Below, in pieces: positions 53,205-61,837 of a stretch of DNA of 64,000 nucleotides. The DNA is taken from positions 632,116 through 696,115 of the forward strand of contig NZ_KI519494.1 in NCBI RefSeq assembly GCF_000482745.1, in the 5' to 3' direction. This DNA is from Oleidesulfovibrio alaskensis DSM 16109 (GTDB taxonomy: Bacteria; Desulfobacterota; Desulfovibrionia; Desulfovibrionales; Desulfovibrionaceae). Positions within the stretch are counted from its first letter, which is position 1, and each line of letters begins with the position of its first letter. The position numbers and the translations under genes are program-made. A model generated the notes under the pieces. That model was not told the DNA's origin. It saw nothing but the letters and a program-made list of their open reading frames with translations, and did not search any database.

Positions 53205-53220
53205 AGCAATAGGTGTGCCA
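53205..53220 (-). promoter_or_regulatory. Sigma-54 promoter of the ZraP-like gene
   Basis: On the minus strand TGGCAC-ACCTA-TTGCT (53220-53205, within TTGGCACACCTATTGCTG) matches the -24/-12 consensus TGGCAC-N5-TTGCW completely. Transcription would start near 53195, about 30 nt before the ATG. Confidence 0.85.
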
Positions 53221-53318
53221 AATTGTTAATTACATATAATTATTGAATAATATTTTTCGTTGCATCCGGCGCGCATCAATTGTGTACAATTTTTATACAC
53301 CGAGTAGAAGAAGAGCCC

Positions 53319-53353
53319 TGTATAAAAACAAGACACTGTCTTTTTTTTATACA
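53319..53353. promoter_or_regulatory. 35-bp near-perfect inverted repeat, candidate enhancer site
   Basis: TGTATAAAAACAAGACA and TGTCTTTTTTTTATACA are 17-bp arms around one central C, with a single mismatch. A further partial copy of one half-site (TTTTTATACACCG) lies at 53289-53301. The repeat centre is about 140 bp upstream of the predicted sigma-54 start, the usual distance for a bacterial enhancer-binding protein site. Confidence 0.6.
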
Positions 53354-53552
53354 CCGGCGGCCCGCGGCACGGCGCCGGTGTCATGCGGCAGGGCTTTCCT
53401 GAGGGCGGGGGTCGTAGTATTAGACTTTGAAAGGCAAATACCGTATGAATTCCTGTTCAACGCGGGGCGGCCATGTGTGCCGGTGCCGCGTTTATTGAAT
53501 CTATCACCCAAGTCCACACAGGAGGCGTGCCGCTTCGCGCGGCCACCGACAT

Positions 53553-55358
53553 ATGGCTAAACAGTCAAATATCCGCAATTTCAGCATTATCGCTCATATC
53601 GATCATGGCAAGTCCACGCTTGCCGACCGTATTCTGGACGTGACCGGTCTGGTGACCGAGCGTGACAAACGTGACCAGTATCTGGACAGAATGGAACTGG
53701 AGCGCGAACGCGGCATCACCATTAAGGCGCAGGCGGTGCGCATTCCGTACAAGGCCGCGGACGGCAGGGAATATGTGCTCAACCTGATCGACACTCCCGG
53801 CCACGTGGACTTCAGTTATGAAGTTTCACGCTCGCTTGCGGCGTGCGAAGGTGCGCTGCTTGTGGTTGACGCCACACAGGGGGTAGAAGCACAGACGCTG
53901 GCCAACGTTTTTCTGGCCCTTGATCATGATCATGAAATCATTCCGGTGCTGAACAAGATTGATCTGCCCAGTTCGGATATTGCCCGTGTAAAGGCCGAAA
54001 TCGAAGACGGCATCGGGCTGGACGCAGCGGAAGCCGTAGAGGTGAGCGCCAAGACCGGTCTTAATGTGGACAAGGTGCTGGAAGCCATTGTGGAACGTCT
54101 GCCCGCGCCCGAGGGTGACTCCGATGCGCCGCTTCAGGCGCTGATTTTTGACTCGTGGTATGATTCGTATCAGGGCGTCGTGGTTATGTTCCGCGTGATG
54201 CACGGCACCATCAGAAAGGGTGACAGCATCCAGATGATGGCCACCGGCAAAAAGTACGAAGTGACGCGGCTGGGGGTGTTTTCTCCCGAAGCAAAAGACG
54301 TCGACTGCTTTACCGCCGGTGATGTGGGCTTTTTATGCGCTGCCATCAAGGAACTGGGCGACGCCAAAGTGGGCGATACCGTAACCCATTCGTCCAGACC
54401 GGCCGCCACGCCGCTGCCCGGATTCAAAGAAGTCAAGCCCATGGTGTTCTGCGGACTGTATCCCACTGATTCCAGCGAATACGAACAGTTGAAGTATGCG
54501 CTGGAAAAACTGCAGCTTAACGACGCGGCGTTTTCGTTTGAGGCGGAAACATCGCAGGCGCTGGGTTTCGGGTACCGTTGCGGCTTTCTGGGACTGCTGC
54601 ATATGGAAATCGTGCAGGAGCGGCTGGAGCGTGAGTTCAATATAGGGCTTATCGCCACGGCTCCTTCTGTCGTCTACAAGGTGCTGACCGTGGACGGCGA
54701 GGAAAAATACATAGAAAACCCCGCAGCCCTGCCCGATCCCACCAAAATCGAAGGGCTGTACGAGCCCTATGTGCGGATGGAAATTCACGTGCCCAACGAA
54801 TTCGTGGGCAACGTATTTAAGCTGTGCGAAGAAAAACGCGGTATCCAGAAGGATATGCGCTACCTTGCGGTCAACCGTGTGATCATCACCTATGAGCTGC
54901 CCTTTGCGGAAATCGTGTATGACTTCTTTGACAAGCTGAAGTCGCTTACGCGCGGGTACGCCTCCATGGATTACGAGATCATCGACTACCGCCAGTCAAA
55001 CCTTGTGAAGCTGGATATGCTGATCAACGGCGACCCCGTTGACGCGCTGGCATGCATTGTTCACAGGGACAAAGCCTATTATCAGGGGCGCGCCATAGCG
55101 CTCCGGCTCAAACGTACCATACCCCGCCAGATGTTCGAGGTGGTGGTGCAGGCGGCCATCGGCAACAAGATTATAGCCAGAGAGCGCAACGCCCCCCTGC
55201 GCAAGAACGTGACCGCCAAGTGCTACGGCGGTGACATTACCCGTAAAAGAAAACTGCTTGAAAAGCAGAAAGAGGGTAAAAAACGCATGAAGCGCATGGG
55301 CAACGTCGAACTGCCGCAGGAGGCCTTTCTTGCCGCGCTGCAGGTGGATGACGAATAG
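53553..55358 (+). CDS. lepA: Elongation factor 4 (LepA)
   Basis: Ribosome-associated translational GTPase of 601 residues, the usual LepA length. G1 AHIDHGKSTLADRI, the switch region ERERGITIKAQAV, G3 DTPGHVDFS and G4 NKIDL are all present, as are the LepA-specific C-terminal blocks (YRQSNLVKLDMLINGDPVDA, KNVTAKCYGGDITRKRKLLE). No ribosome site is seen directly before ATG 53553; AGGAGG lies some 30 nt upstream and no in-frame start fits it, so translation initiation may be unusual or the start slightly misjudged. lepB follows, as in many bacteria. Confidence 0.96.
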   Translation: MAKQSNIRNFSIIAHIDHGKSTLADRILDVTGLVTERDKRDQYLDRMELERERGITIKAQAVRIPYKAADGREYVLNLIDTPGHVDFSYEVSRSLAACEGALLVVDATQGVEAQTLANVFLALDHDHEIIPVLNKIDLPSSDIARVKAEIEDGIGLDAAEAVEVSAKTGLNVDKVLEAIVERLPAPEGDSDAPLQALIFDSWYDSYQGVVVMFRVMHGTIRKGDSIQMMATGKKYEVTRLGVFSPEAKDVDCFTAGDVGFLCAAIKELGDAKVGDTVTHSSRPAATPLPGFKEVKPMVFCGLYPTDSSEYEQLKYALEKLQLNDAAFSFEAETSQALGFGYRCGFLGLLHMEIVQERLEREFNIGLIATAPSVVYKVLTVDGEEKYIENPAALPDPTKIEGLYEPYVRMEIHVPNEFVGNVFKLCEEKRGIQKDMRYLAVNRVIITYELPFAEIVYDFFDKLKSLTRGYASMDYEIIDYRQSNLVKLDMLINGDPVDALACIVHRDKAYYQGRAIALRLKRTIPRQMFEVVVQAAIGNKIIARERNAPLRKNVTAKCYGGDITRKRKLLEKQKEGKKRMKRMGNVELPQEAFLAALQVDDE

Positions 55359-55444
55359 CGGCAGGGCGCCCGGCACAGCAGAAAACGATGCAAAACAAGC
55401 ACGGCGACTTCTGCGCCGCCGCGCGCATGAGAAAGGAAAAACCC

Positions 55445-56050
55445 ATGTCGGAACCGAGAAAGCATCCCTTTGTGGAATTTCTGGAAGCTATTTCCGTGGC
55501 CGTGGTGCTGGCCCTTGTCATACGCACCTTTATTGTGCAGGCCTACACCATCCCTTCAGGCTCCATGCTTGAAACATTGCAGATAGGTGACTACCTGCTG
55601 GTGAACAAATTCAGCTACGGTGTGAAGATTCCCTTCACACATGACTATCTGCTGGAGCGTTCCGGCCCGGAACACGGTGATATCATTGTCTTTGAGTTTC
55701 CCGACAATCCCGATGTCGATTATATCAAACGTGTCATCGGCGTGCCCGGCGATGTCATAGAAGTGCGTGACAAAGAAGTATACCGCAACGGCCAGCGGCT
55801 GGAAGAACCCTATGCCGTGCACGGTGACCCCGGCTACCAGATGCGCCGGGACAACTTCGGCCCTGTGACCGTCCCCGGGGGCAGCTACTTCTGCCTTGGT
55901 GACAACCGCGACTTTTCGCAGGATTCGCGCTTCTGGCAGAACACCTTTGTGCGTAAGGAAGCCATCAGAGGCAAGGCGCTGTTCATTTACTGGTCCATGG
56001 ACGGCTTCACCGACATCCGCTGGGGCCGCATAGGCTCTTTTGTGCATTGA
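55445..56050 (+). CDS. lepB: Signal peptidase I
   Basis: Membrane-bound type I signal peptidase, 201 residues, that removes signal peptides from exported proteins. A single N-terminal membrane anchor (AISVAVVLALVIRTFIVQAY) precedes the catalytic Ser in IPSGSMLETL and the catalytic Lys in DYIKRVIGVPGD; the GDNRDFSQDSR box is also present. It is short, lacking the large insert of the E. coli enzyme. ATG 55445 has AAGGA 7 nt upstream; the frame is open to 55388 but without a ribosome site. It follows lepA by 86 nt. Confidence 0.96.
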   Translation: MSEPRKHPFVEFLEAISVAVVLALVIRTFIVQAYTIPSGSMLETLQIGDYLLVNKFSYGVKIPFTHDYLLERSGPEHGDIIVFEFPDNPDVDYIKRVIGVPGDVIEVRDKEVYRNGQRLEEPYAVHGDPGYQMRRDNFGPVTVPGGSYFCLGDNRDFSQDSRFWQNTFVRKEAIRGKALFIYWSMDGFTDIRWGRIGSFVH

Positions 56051-56118
56051 CCCCGCCTGCGGGGCGGCTGCCGTACACAGGTTGCAGCCGCCGCAGCCCC
56101 GCAGCATATGATATGACA

Positions 56119-56152
56119 ACGCCCCGCCGTCCCGTGTGACGGCGGGGCGTTT
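56119..56152 (+). terminator. Intrinsic terminator of lepA-lepB
   Basis: ACGCCCCGCCGTC and GACGGCGGGGCGT form a 13-bp perfect stem with a 6-nt loop, followed by TT. Between here and 56423 I see no gene. Confidence 0.82.
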
Positions 56153-56423
56153 CTGCATCTGCCGTACGGCGGTCACGTGGCGGAACACATTGCGGCAGTT
56201 GCCGGTTATGCGCCTTACTCCGGCTGCAGCGGCAACGTGCGGCAGGCTCGATTGCACATGCCGCGCGGGGCTGCAATGCCGTAATCTGCGATGTCCGCGT
56301 TTTTCAGACTGGCTGTGCACCGCGGGCTGACCGTCCGCTGTTCATGGTGTGCCGTGTGCAAGCGCCCCGCGGGCTGTTCTGTCCTGTTGCGTGCTGCATG
56401 AGCGGAAGCAGAGTGCGGCGGCA

Positions 56424-56450
56424 TGAAAAAGCCCCGCCAAAGCGGGGCTG
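56424..56450 (-). terminator. Intrinsic terminator of the DcrH-like receptor gene
   Basis: On the minus strand AGCCCCGC and GCGGGGCT pair around a four-base loop and are followed by TTTTTCATG, 40 nt beyond the stop codon. Confidence 0.85.
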
Positions 56451-56491
56451 GAAAGGCTGCGGAGTCTGTCATGCGCGTGCGGGGCGGCTGT

Positions 56492-58660
56492 TCAGCGCAC
56501 GCCTTTGCGCACCAGATAGCCGCTGTATTTTTTGTCCGTGCCCTTGATATGTCCCGTGAGCCAGTTTTTAAGAAACCGCATGACATCCATGGTCACGGTA
56601 ACCTTGCCCTGCTGCAGGTCTTTTTCAAAGGCCAGTACATTCTCCACGAACTTGCGGTGTTCCTGTATATGTTCCGCCGTGGCCGGGTAGCCGTGTTTGT
56701 GGAAGAGTTTTTCTTCGGTATCGAAATGGTACACGGTATAGTCTTTAAGCCTTCCGACTATGGCTATGAGATGGCTTGCGCTTTTGCGCCGGCGCATGGC
56801 TTCGTGCAGTTCGTTGATCAGGTTTACCAGTCCTTTATGCTGTTCGTCGATGGAACTGATTTTGACCGAGAGGTCATCCGTCCAGCGGAAAAGCTGCCCT
56901 GTGTCCGCCGTGGCCGCACCGGTTACAGCCGAGCCGTTGCCCCGCGCGGCAAGGTCGCGCAGTATGCTGTCCAGCTCTTCCACAAGGCCGGATACCTCCA
57001 TGAGGGCGTGCGCCGCCGCATTCATGCCGTCTGCTGTTTCCGTGGCCACGCGGGTCACGTCGGAAACGGCGCGGTTTATCTGTTCCGACGCGGCGGATTG
57101 TTCTTCCGACGCGGCGGCGATGGACTCCACCTGCCCGGCTGTGTCTTCCACAAGATGCACTATTTCTTCCATGAAGCGACCTGATTCGCTGGCGGTGCGG
57201 GTGCTGTTTTCCAGATCTGCGGCGGTCTGTTCCACGGCGGTCATGTTTTCGCGTGTGCGTTCCTGAATCAGCAGCACGCTTTCGCTTACTTCCTTGGTGG
57301 CGGTCATGGTTTTTTCGGCAAGCTTGCGGACTTCATCGGCCACCACGGCAAAGCCGCGGCCTGCATCGCCGGCGCGTGCAGCTTCGATGGCTGCGTTCAG
57401 CGCCAGCAGGTTGGTCTGGTCGGCAATATCGTTGATGGTGGTGATAATGGTGCCGATGCTTCTGGCCTGTTCGCCCAGCTGCCCCATGGTTTCCTTGAGA
57501 TGCAGAAAACGCTTTTCGATGATTGTTATGGATTCCACCGCGCTGTGCACACCCTTTGCGCCTGTCTGGGCGTTTTCTTTGGAACGCGCGGCGCTGCCGG
57601 CTGCATCGGCGGCATTGCGGGCCACTTCGTACACGGTGCCGTTCATTTCTTCCATGGCGGTGGCTGTTTCCATCATGCGGTCGCGCTGGATGTCCACGTT
57701 GGCGTTCACCTGCTCGATGCGTGCGGAAAGCTCTTCCACTGCCGCGTATACTTTTTCGGAAAAGCCTCTGGCATTGGTGCTGGCATTGTTTACCGCGGCA
57801 AGCAGTTCCTGCGCCTGTGCCTGATGTGCATGGGCTTCTTTCAGAGCTTTTTGCGCCTGCTGTGCGCTGGCGTCCGCTTCCTGATGATTTTTGCGGGCTT
57901 CCAGCATGGTGGCCTTCAGGCTTTCCACCATGGTGGTCATGTCGTGCTTCAGGTCGGCCAGTTCGCATACATATTGCCCCTGCGCCTGCGCGTCCAGATT
58001 GCCGCCTGCGATGTCGCGCGCGTAGGCCCGCAGCCTGTCCAGCGGCGCCAGCAGTGAACGTATGCAGGCATACAGAGTGACAAGCACCAGCAGAACAATG
58101 GCGGCAGACCCTGCCGTCTGCACGGCTGTGAGCGTAGATGTGCGCTGTTCTGCCTCCTGCTGCAAAGCCAGCACCACGTCGTTCAGAGTGGCACGCAGGC
58201 GCGGCGTTATCTGCAGCAGGTCGGGTACTGCACGGCTGTCGCCTTTCAGTGCGCGCTCCACCAGTTTTTTATGCTGCGACCACAGCGTGTCGGTTCTGCG
58301 CAGCAATGCCAGCGTGGCGGCGGAAGGCTGCCCCAGCGTTACCGAAGGGCCGGAAGGTTCCAGAGAAAGGGGCGCCTGCCCCCTGCCCGAAAGAGCATTG
58401 TGCGTGGTTTCAAAAGCGCTGACGGCCCGGCGGAGCAGCTTTTCGGAGGCGGTATCGTCAGTGCCGGACTGTGCGCTGTGTATCAGCGCCACGGCCCGTC
58501 CGGTAATCAGTTCGGCCAGCATGCGCTGCCGTCCTGCAAGGTTTATGGAAACACTGTCTGACCGCTGGCCGGCTATCACATACAGATTGGCCGCGTACAT
58601 GACGGCGGTAAGTGCCAGCACGCCGGCAAGCGATGCTATGAATCTGGTTCGTATGGTCAT
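56492..58660 (-). CDS. DcrH-like chemoreceptor with C-terminal hemerythrin domain
   Basis: Methyl-accepting chemotaxis protein of 722 residues. Order: TM1 (about 8-28), a periplasmic PilJ/NIT-type helical sensor (SVSINLAGRQRMLAELITGR), TM2 (about 185-205), HAMP, the MCP signalling domain (DQTNLLALNAAIEAARAGDA), and a C-terminal bacteriohemerythrin domain (about 595-715). The domain keeps the di-iron ligand pattern: His in SSIDEQHKGLVN, HFDTEEKLFHKH, HIQEHRKF, and H...D in WLTGHIKGTDKK. This architecture matches DcrH of Desulfovibrio vulgaris, in which the hemerythrin binds O2 and may mediate aerotaxis. It is a single-gene unit. Confidence 0.92.
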   Translation of the reverse strand: MTIRTRFIASLAGVLALTAVMYAANLYVIAGQRSDSVSINLAGRQRMLAELITGRAVALIHSAQSGTDDTASEKLLRRAVSAFETTHNALSGRGQAPLSLEPSGPSVTLGQPSAATLALLRRTDTLWSQHKKLVERALKGDSRAVPDLLQITPRLRATLNDVVLALQQEAEQRTSTLTAVQTAGSAAIVLLVLVTLYACIRSLLAPLDRLRAYARDIAGGNLDAQAQGQYVCELADLKHDMTTMVESLKATMLEARKNHQEADASAQQAQKALKEAHAHQAQAQELLAAVNNASTNARGFSEKVYAAVEELSARIEQVNANVDIQRDRMMETATAMEEMNGTVYEVARNAADAAGSAARSKENAQTGAKGVHSAVESITIIEKRFLHLKETMGQLGEQARSIGTIITTINDIADQTNLLALNAAIEAARAGDAGRGFAVVADEVRKLAEKTMTATKEVSESVLLIQERTRENMTAVEQTAADLENSTRTASESGRFMEEIVHLVEDTAGQVESIAAASEEQSAASEQINRAVSDVTRVATETADGMNAAAHALMEVSGLVEELDSILRDLAARGNGSAVTGAATADTGQLFRWTDDLSVKISSIDEQHKGLVNLINELHEAMRRRKSASHLIAIVGRLKDYTVYHFDTEEKLFHKHGYPATAEHIQEHRKFVENVLAFEKDLQQGKVTVTMDVMRFLKNWLTGHIKGTDKKYSGYLVRKGVR

Positions 58661-59321
58661 GGTATCCTCGCGCAGAAGGGCAAGGGAGAGTGTGTTCGGC
58701 GAACTGTGGAACGAAGCGGCATTCCTCCCCCCGGAACGGTCTGCCTTGTTATATTATGAGAAGGTTTCTTGATTAGCACCGAAGCCCGCAAACCGCAACA
58801 ATCCGGTAGGCAGCAGGCAGGCGGAACCTATGTTTTAAGTCTTATTTTACGGTATGTTCTGTTCGTATGACGCGGTGGCGCAACCGGTAGTGACGTATGT
58901 TGCGGCAAAAAGCTGCAATGTTACGGCGCATTGCGCATGGCGCAAAAAAAAGTGCCGCCTGCGGTTGACGGAGTGCCGTCGGGCGTGACCGGCAGGGCGG
59001 ACAGCCCCGAGGCAGGCGCGGACAGGCGGTTGGTTTTCTGCCGCTGAGTTGCGGACCGGACGCTGAAAGGCTGCTGACCGGACGTGGCCGGACGTGGCCG
59101 GAAGTGGCCGGACGCTGAAAAACTGCTGACCAGCTGCTGTCAGGCCTGCCTCATAAAGCCGGAATGTCATGCTGCGGGCAGGGCAGACGGATAACAGGCA
59201 GTTTTTTTATATTGCATGCATTCCGATGCTGGCTGTTGACGGAACCCCCGCTGCGACTTATCAACGGGTACGGGCGTGATCCGGCCAGTATGGCGGGACA
59301 CCACATTGTACAGGTTCAGCC
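58661..59321. other. Intergenic region, no gene recognised
   Basis: About 660 bp between a minus-strand and a plus-strand gene, holding promoters for both in principle. No open frame is convincing. The one clear structure is the repeat cluster at 59056-59131. Short TGCGCA/GCGCA words occur near 58923-58945. Confidence 0.45.
59056..59131. repeat. Three 10-bp tandem repeats flanked by a 20-bp direct repeat
   Basis: GACGTGGCCG, GACGTGGCCG and GAAGTGGCCG follow each other at 59081-59110. They are flanked by two copies of CGGACGCTGAAA-NN-CTGCTGACC (59057-59079 and 59109-59131), which differ only at the two central bases. The overall layout is a small repeat island in noncoding DNA. Confidence 0.75.
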
Positions 59322-59678
59322 ATGAAGTTACCACCGCAATACAGAGCATGCACCGGCGCCGTGCTGCTGATGCTGTACCTGCTGCCAGTGGCGGCGGGTG
59401 CCTCTTTTGTTGCGTTCCGCGGGCCTGATGCCTCTTCCGGTCCGGCGGTTCTGGCTTCGGCGTTTATGGATCATGCGGCCGGTATTACGGCCATGAAGCC
59501 CCGGACAGACATCAGGGCGGCAGCGGAACTCTCCTGCGTCGCGCTGGTTTGCTCATTTGCCGGCGCGGTGCCCCCGTACGGATTTGTATCTGCCGTACCG
59601 GCACCTGCCCGTGTCCTTTCTTCCTCTGCTTTTTCCTCTCTTTTCCGGCCCAGAGCGCCTCCGGCATTTTCTGTGTGA
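59322..59678 (+). CDS. Possible small exported protein
   Basis: A 118-residue frame begins with a plausible signal peptide (YRACTGAVLLMLYLLPVAAGA), but the rest is Ala/Ser/Pro-rich with no recognisable domain, and the ribosome site is weak (AGG about 8 nt upstream). It may be a real exported protein or a chance frame. It lies 75 nt before a small membrane protein gene in the same direction. Confidence 0.33.
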   Translation: MKLPPQYRACTGAVLLMLYLLPVAAGASFVAFRGPDASSGPAVLASAFMDHAAGITAMKPRTDIRAAAELSCVALVCSFAGAVPPYGFVSAVPAPARVLSSSAFSSLFRPRAPPAFSV

Positions 59679-59752
59679 TTCAGACACTGAGAATGCGTCT
59701 CCGGCCGTGACGGGCGGAGAATTTTTTCCTGACGGAAGATAACGGAGGCATT

Positions 59753-59923
59753 ATGCTGCAGAATGACAAAGCGTCTTCTGAAGCCGCGCCGGAGTCCGGT
59801 CCCCTTCCTGTGCCCGATTATTCGCCCCGCAGTTACTCCGCGGGCGAACTGCTGCGCATGGGTCTCAGACTGGCGGCGGCCGCAGGCGTCTTTTTCCTTA
59901 TCATTTGGCTTTGTGAACGATAA
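59753..59923 (+). CDS. Small single-span membrane protein
   Basis: A 56-residue product with a polar, Pro-rich N-terminal half (QNDKASSEAAPESGPLPVPD) and one C-terminal membrane segment (LAAAAGVFFLIIWLC) ending in ER. GGAGG lies 4 nt before the ATG, codon use is host-like, and a terminator follows the stop codon within 40 nt, so I consider it a genuine gene. No family is recognised. Confidence 0.65.
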   Translation: MLQNDKASSEAAPESGPLPVPDYSPRSYSAGELLRMGLRLAAAAGVFFLIIWLCER

Positions 59924-59956
59924 TGCGTTAGCCTGCCGGTAAAGGCAGGATGCCGC

Positions 59957-59988
59957 GGCCCGGACGGGTGACCTTCCGGGCCTTTTAT
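59957..59988 (+). terminator. Intrinsic terminator
   Basis: GGCCCGGA and TCCGGGCC form an 8-bp stem with a 10-nt loop, followed by TTTTATG. Confidence 0.75.
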
Positions 59989-60042
59989 GTCTTTTTTTGC
60001 TGCTTACCGCCCGTACGGGCATAACTGATACGGAGAACACGG

Positions 60043-60939
60043 ATGAAGGGTACCGGACCACGGGTATGGCTGACGGAATATGCGCTTACGGTGGCGGCAG
60101 GAGTGCTGTATGCCATCGCGCTGAAATATTTTGTACTGCCTTCCAGAGTCATTCTGACAGGCACGGAGGGAATCGCCTCTGCTCTTTCATACTATTTTGA
60201 AAGTTATCAGCTGTTTATCATTCTGTATCTTGTTTTTCAGGCCATGCTGCTGCTGTTCGCCTTTGTGCGGGTAAGCCGGATTTTTGCCACCCGTTCTTTG
60301 CTGGTGGTGGGCACCGTGGTGCTGGGGCTTGCTTATCTGCCGGAACTTACCTTTGCCCAGCCGGAGCCGCAGAACGAGCGGATTATTCTGGTGCTGTTCG
60401 GCGGCCTGCTGGCAGGGGTGGCCAAGGCCATAGCTTTTCGCAACCGTGGTTCCACCGGCGACGAAGATATTCCCGGTGCCTATTTCGCCATGAAGTTTCT
60501 TAAGCCTGTCGGTTCGGTCTCTGTGGTGGCGGCGGTTGTTTCCACCTCGTTCGGCATGCTTATGGACCTGCTGAAAACAGGCGACTTTGAAACCGCGGTG
60601 AATACGTTGATGTACACCTGCATTTATATTTTTGCTTCCACCCAGACGCTGAATACGCTGTACCGCAAGTTCAAGATAACCATGGCAGTGGTGCTTACAC
60701 AACGTTATGAAGCTGTGACGCAGGCCATCAGCGCGGCGTTCAGCCATCGCACCTATACCGTGCAGCAGGGCATAGGCGGCCGCAGCGGCGAAGTATTCTG
60801 GATGGTACGCTCCATCATCACTTACGAAGAACTGCCGCAGCTGGTTGAGGTCATCGAACAGGCAGACCCCGGCTGCTTCTATTACCACCACGATCTGGAA
60901 GGCATTTCGAGAGGATACTACATCGCGCCCATCGGCTGA
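60043..60939 (+). CDS. YitT-family membrane protein (DUF161/DUF2179)
   Basis: Inner-membrane protein of 298 residues. The first ~200 residues hold five or six hydrophobic helices in the YitT pattern (YALTVAAGVLYAIALKYFVL, GTEGIASALSYYF), and the C-terminal ~80 residues form the soluble DUF2179 domain (AVTQAISAAFSHRTYTVQQG ... DPGCFYYHHDLEGISRGYY). The molecular function of the family is not established. GGAG lies 7 nt before the ATG. It is the last intact host gene before the interrupted comM. Confidence 0.88.
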   Translation: MKGTGPRVWLTEYALTVAAGVLYAIALKYFVLPSRVILTGTEGIASALSYYFESYQLFIILYLVFQAMLLLFAFVRVSRIFATRSLLVVGTVVLGLAYLPELTFAQPEPQNERIILVLFGGLLAGVAKAIAFRNRGSTGDEDIPGAYFAMKFLKPVGSVSVVAAVVSTSFGMLMDLLKTGDFETAVNTLMYTCIYIFASTQTLNTLYRKFKITMAVVLTQRYEAVTQAISAAFSHRTYTVQQGIGGRSGEVFWMVRSIITYEELPQLVEVIEQADPGCFYYHHDLEGISRGYYIAPIG

Positions 60940-61075
60940 AGCAGGGCATGCCGGGCCATGACAAAAACACCTTGTTCGGCACAACACCGCAGTTGTTGTC
61001 CGCCATAGTTTGGTGTACGTATGAATATCCATATGTTACAGCATTTTGTGTTTTGCGCGAGGGGTAGAAAAAAGT

Positions 61076-61762
61076 ATGCTTGCCGGAATAGCCAGCGCCG
61101 CCCTGCTGGGTGTGGACGCTTTCAGGGTGGATATCGAGATTGATCTTGCCAGACAGGGTATGCCGTCTTTTTCCATGGTGGGGCTGGCGGAAGGTGCTGT
61201 GCGCGAGGCAAAGGAACGTGTTTTTGCCGCGCTGCGTAATACCGGCCACAAGCTGCCTCCTTCGCGCATAACGGTTAATCTGGCGCCGGCGTCATTGCGC
61301 AAAGGCGGCAGCGGATATGACCTGCCGCTGGCACTGGGCATGCTGGTGGCAGCCGGTGTGCTGCCACAGCAGCGTCTGGACGGGTTGTTTGTGGCAGGTG
61401 AACTTTCGCTGACGGGTGAAATAAAACCGGTTACGGGCATTCTGCCGCTGACGCTGCTTGCACGGGATTCCGGAGCGCGCGGTGTTATCGTGCCGCGGGC
61501 CAATGCAGCGGAAGCCGCCGTGGTGGAAGGGCTGGAAGTATGGGGCATGGAGACTCTGGGCGAGGCTGTGGAGTTTGCGGCGGGGCGGTCCGAGGCGCAG
61601 CCCGAACCGTGTTCGGCGTCTGACCTGTGGCGGCGCGGGGACAGCTGGCATCTGGATTTTGCCGAGGTGAAAGGGCAGGAGCACGCCAAAAGGGCCATCG
61701 AAATTGCTGCCGCCGGTGCGCACAATATGCTCAAAATATATACGCAATACCCCAAGCATTGA
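61076..61762 (+). pseudogene. comM: comM/yifB (Mg-chelatase-like AAA ATPase), truncated by prophage insertion
   Basis: The first ~218 codons are a clean YifB/ComM N-terminus: MLAGIASAALLGVDAF, PSFSMVGLAEGAVREAKERV, LPPSRITVNLAPASLRKGGS, YDLPLALGMLVAAGV. The protein should continue after EIAAAGGHNLL into the Walker A motif (GPPGSGKT) for a total near 510 residues. Instead, after HNML at about 61733 the frame changes to foreign sequence (KIYTQYPKH) and stops. The ATPase, which in naturally transformable bacteria is a branch-migration helicase for recombination, is thus lost unless the other half is rejoined. ATG 61076 has GAGGGG about 11 nt upstream. Confidence 0.9.
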
Positions 61763-61837
61763 AAAAGAAGAATAAGCATACTTTTCAGACACTTACGCCT
61801 ATCACTGTCTCCGCAAGTTCTCCTTTACCGCCGTAGC

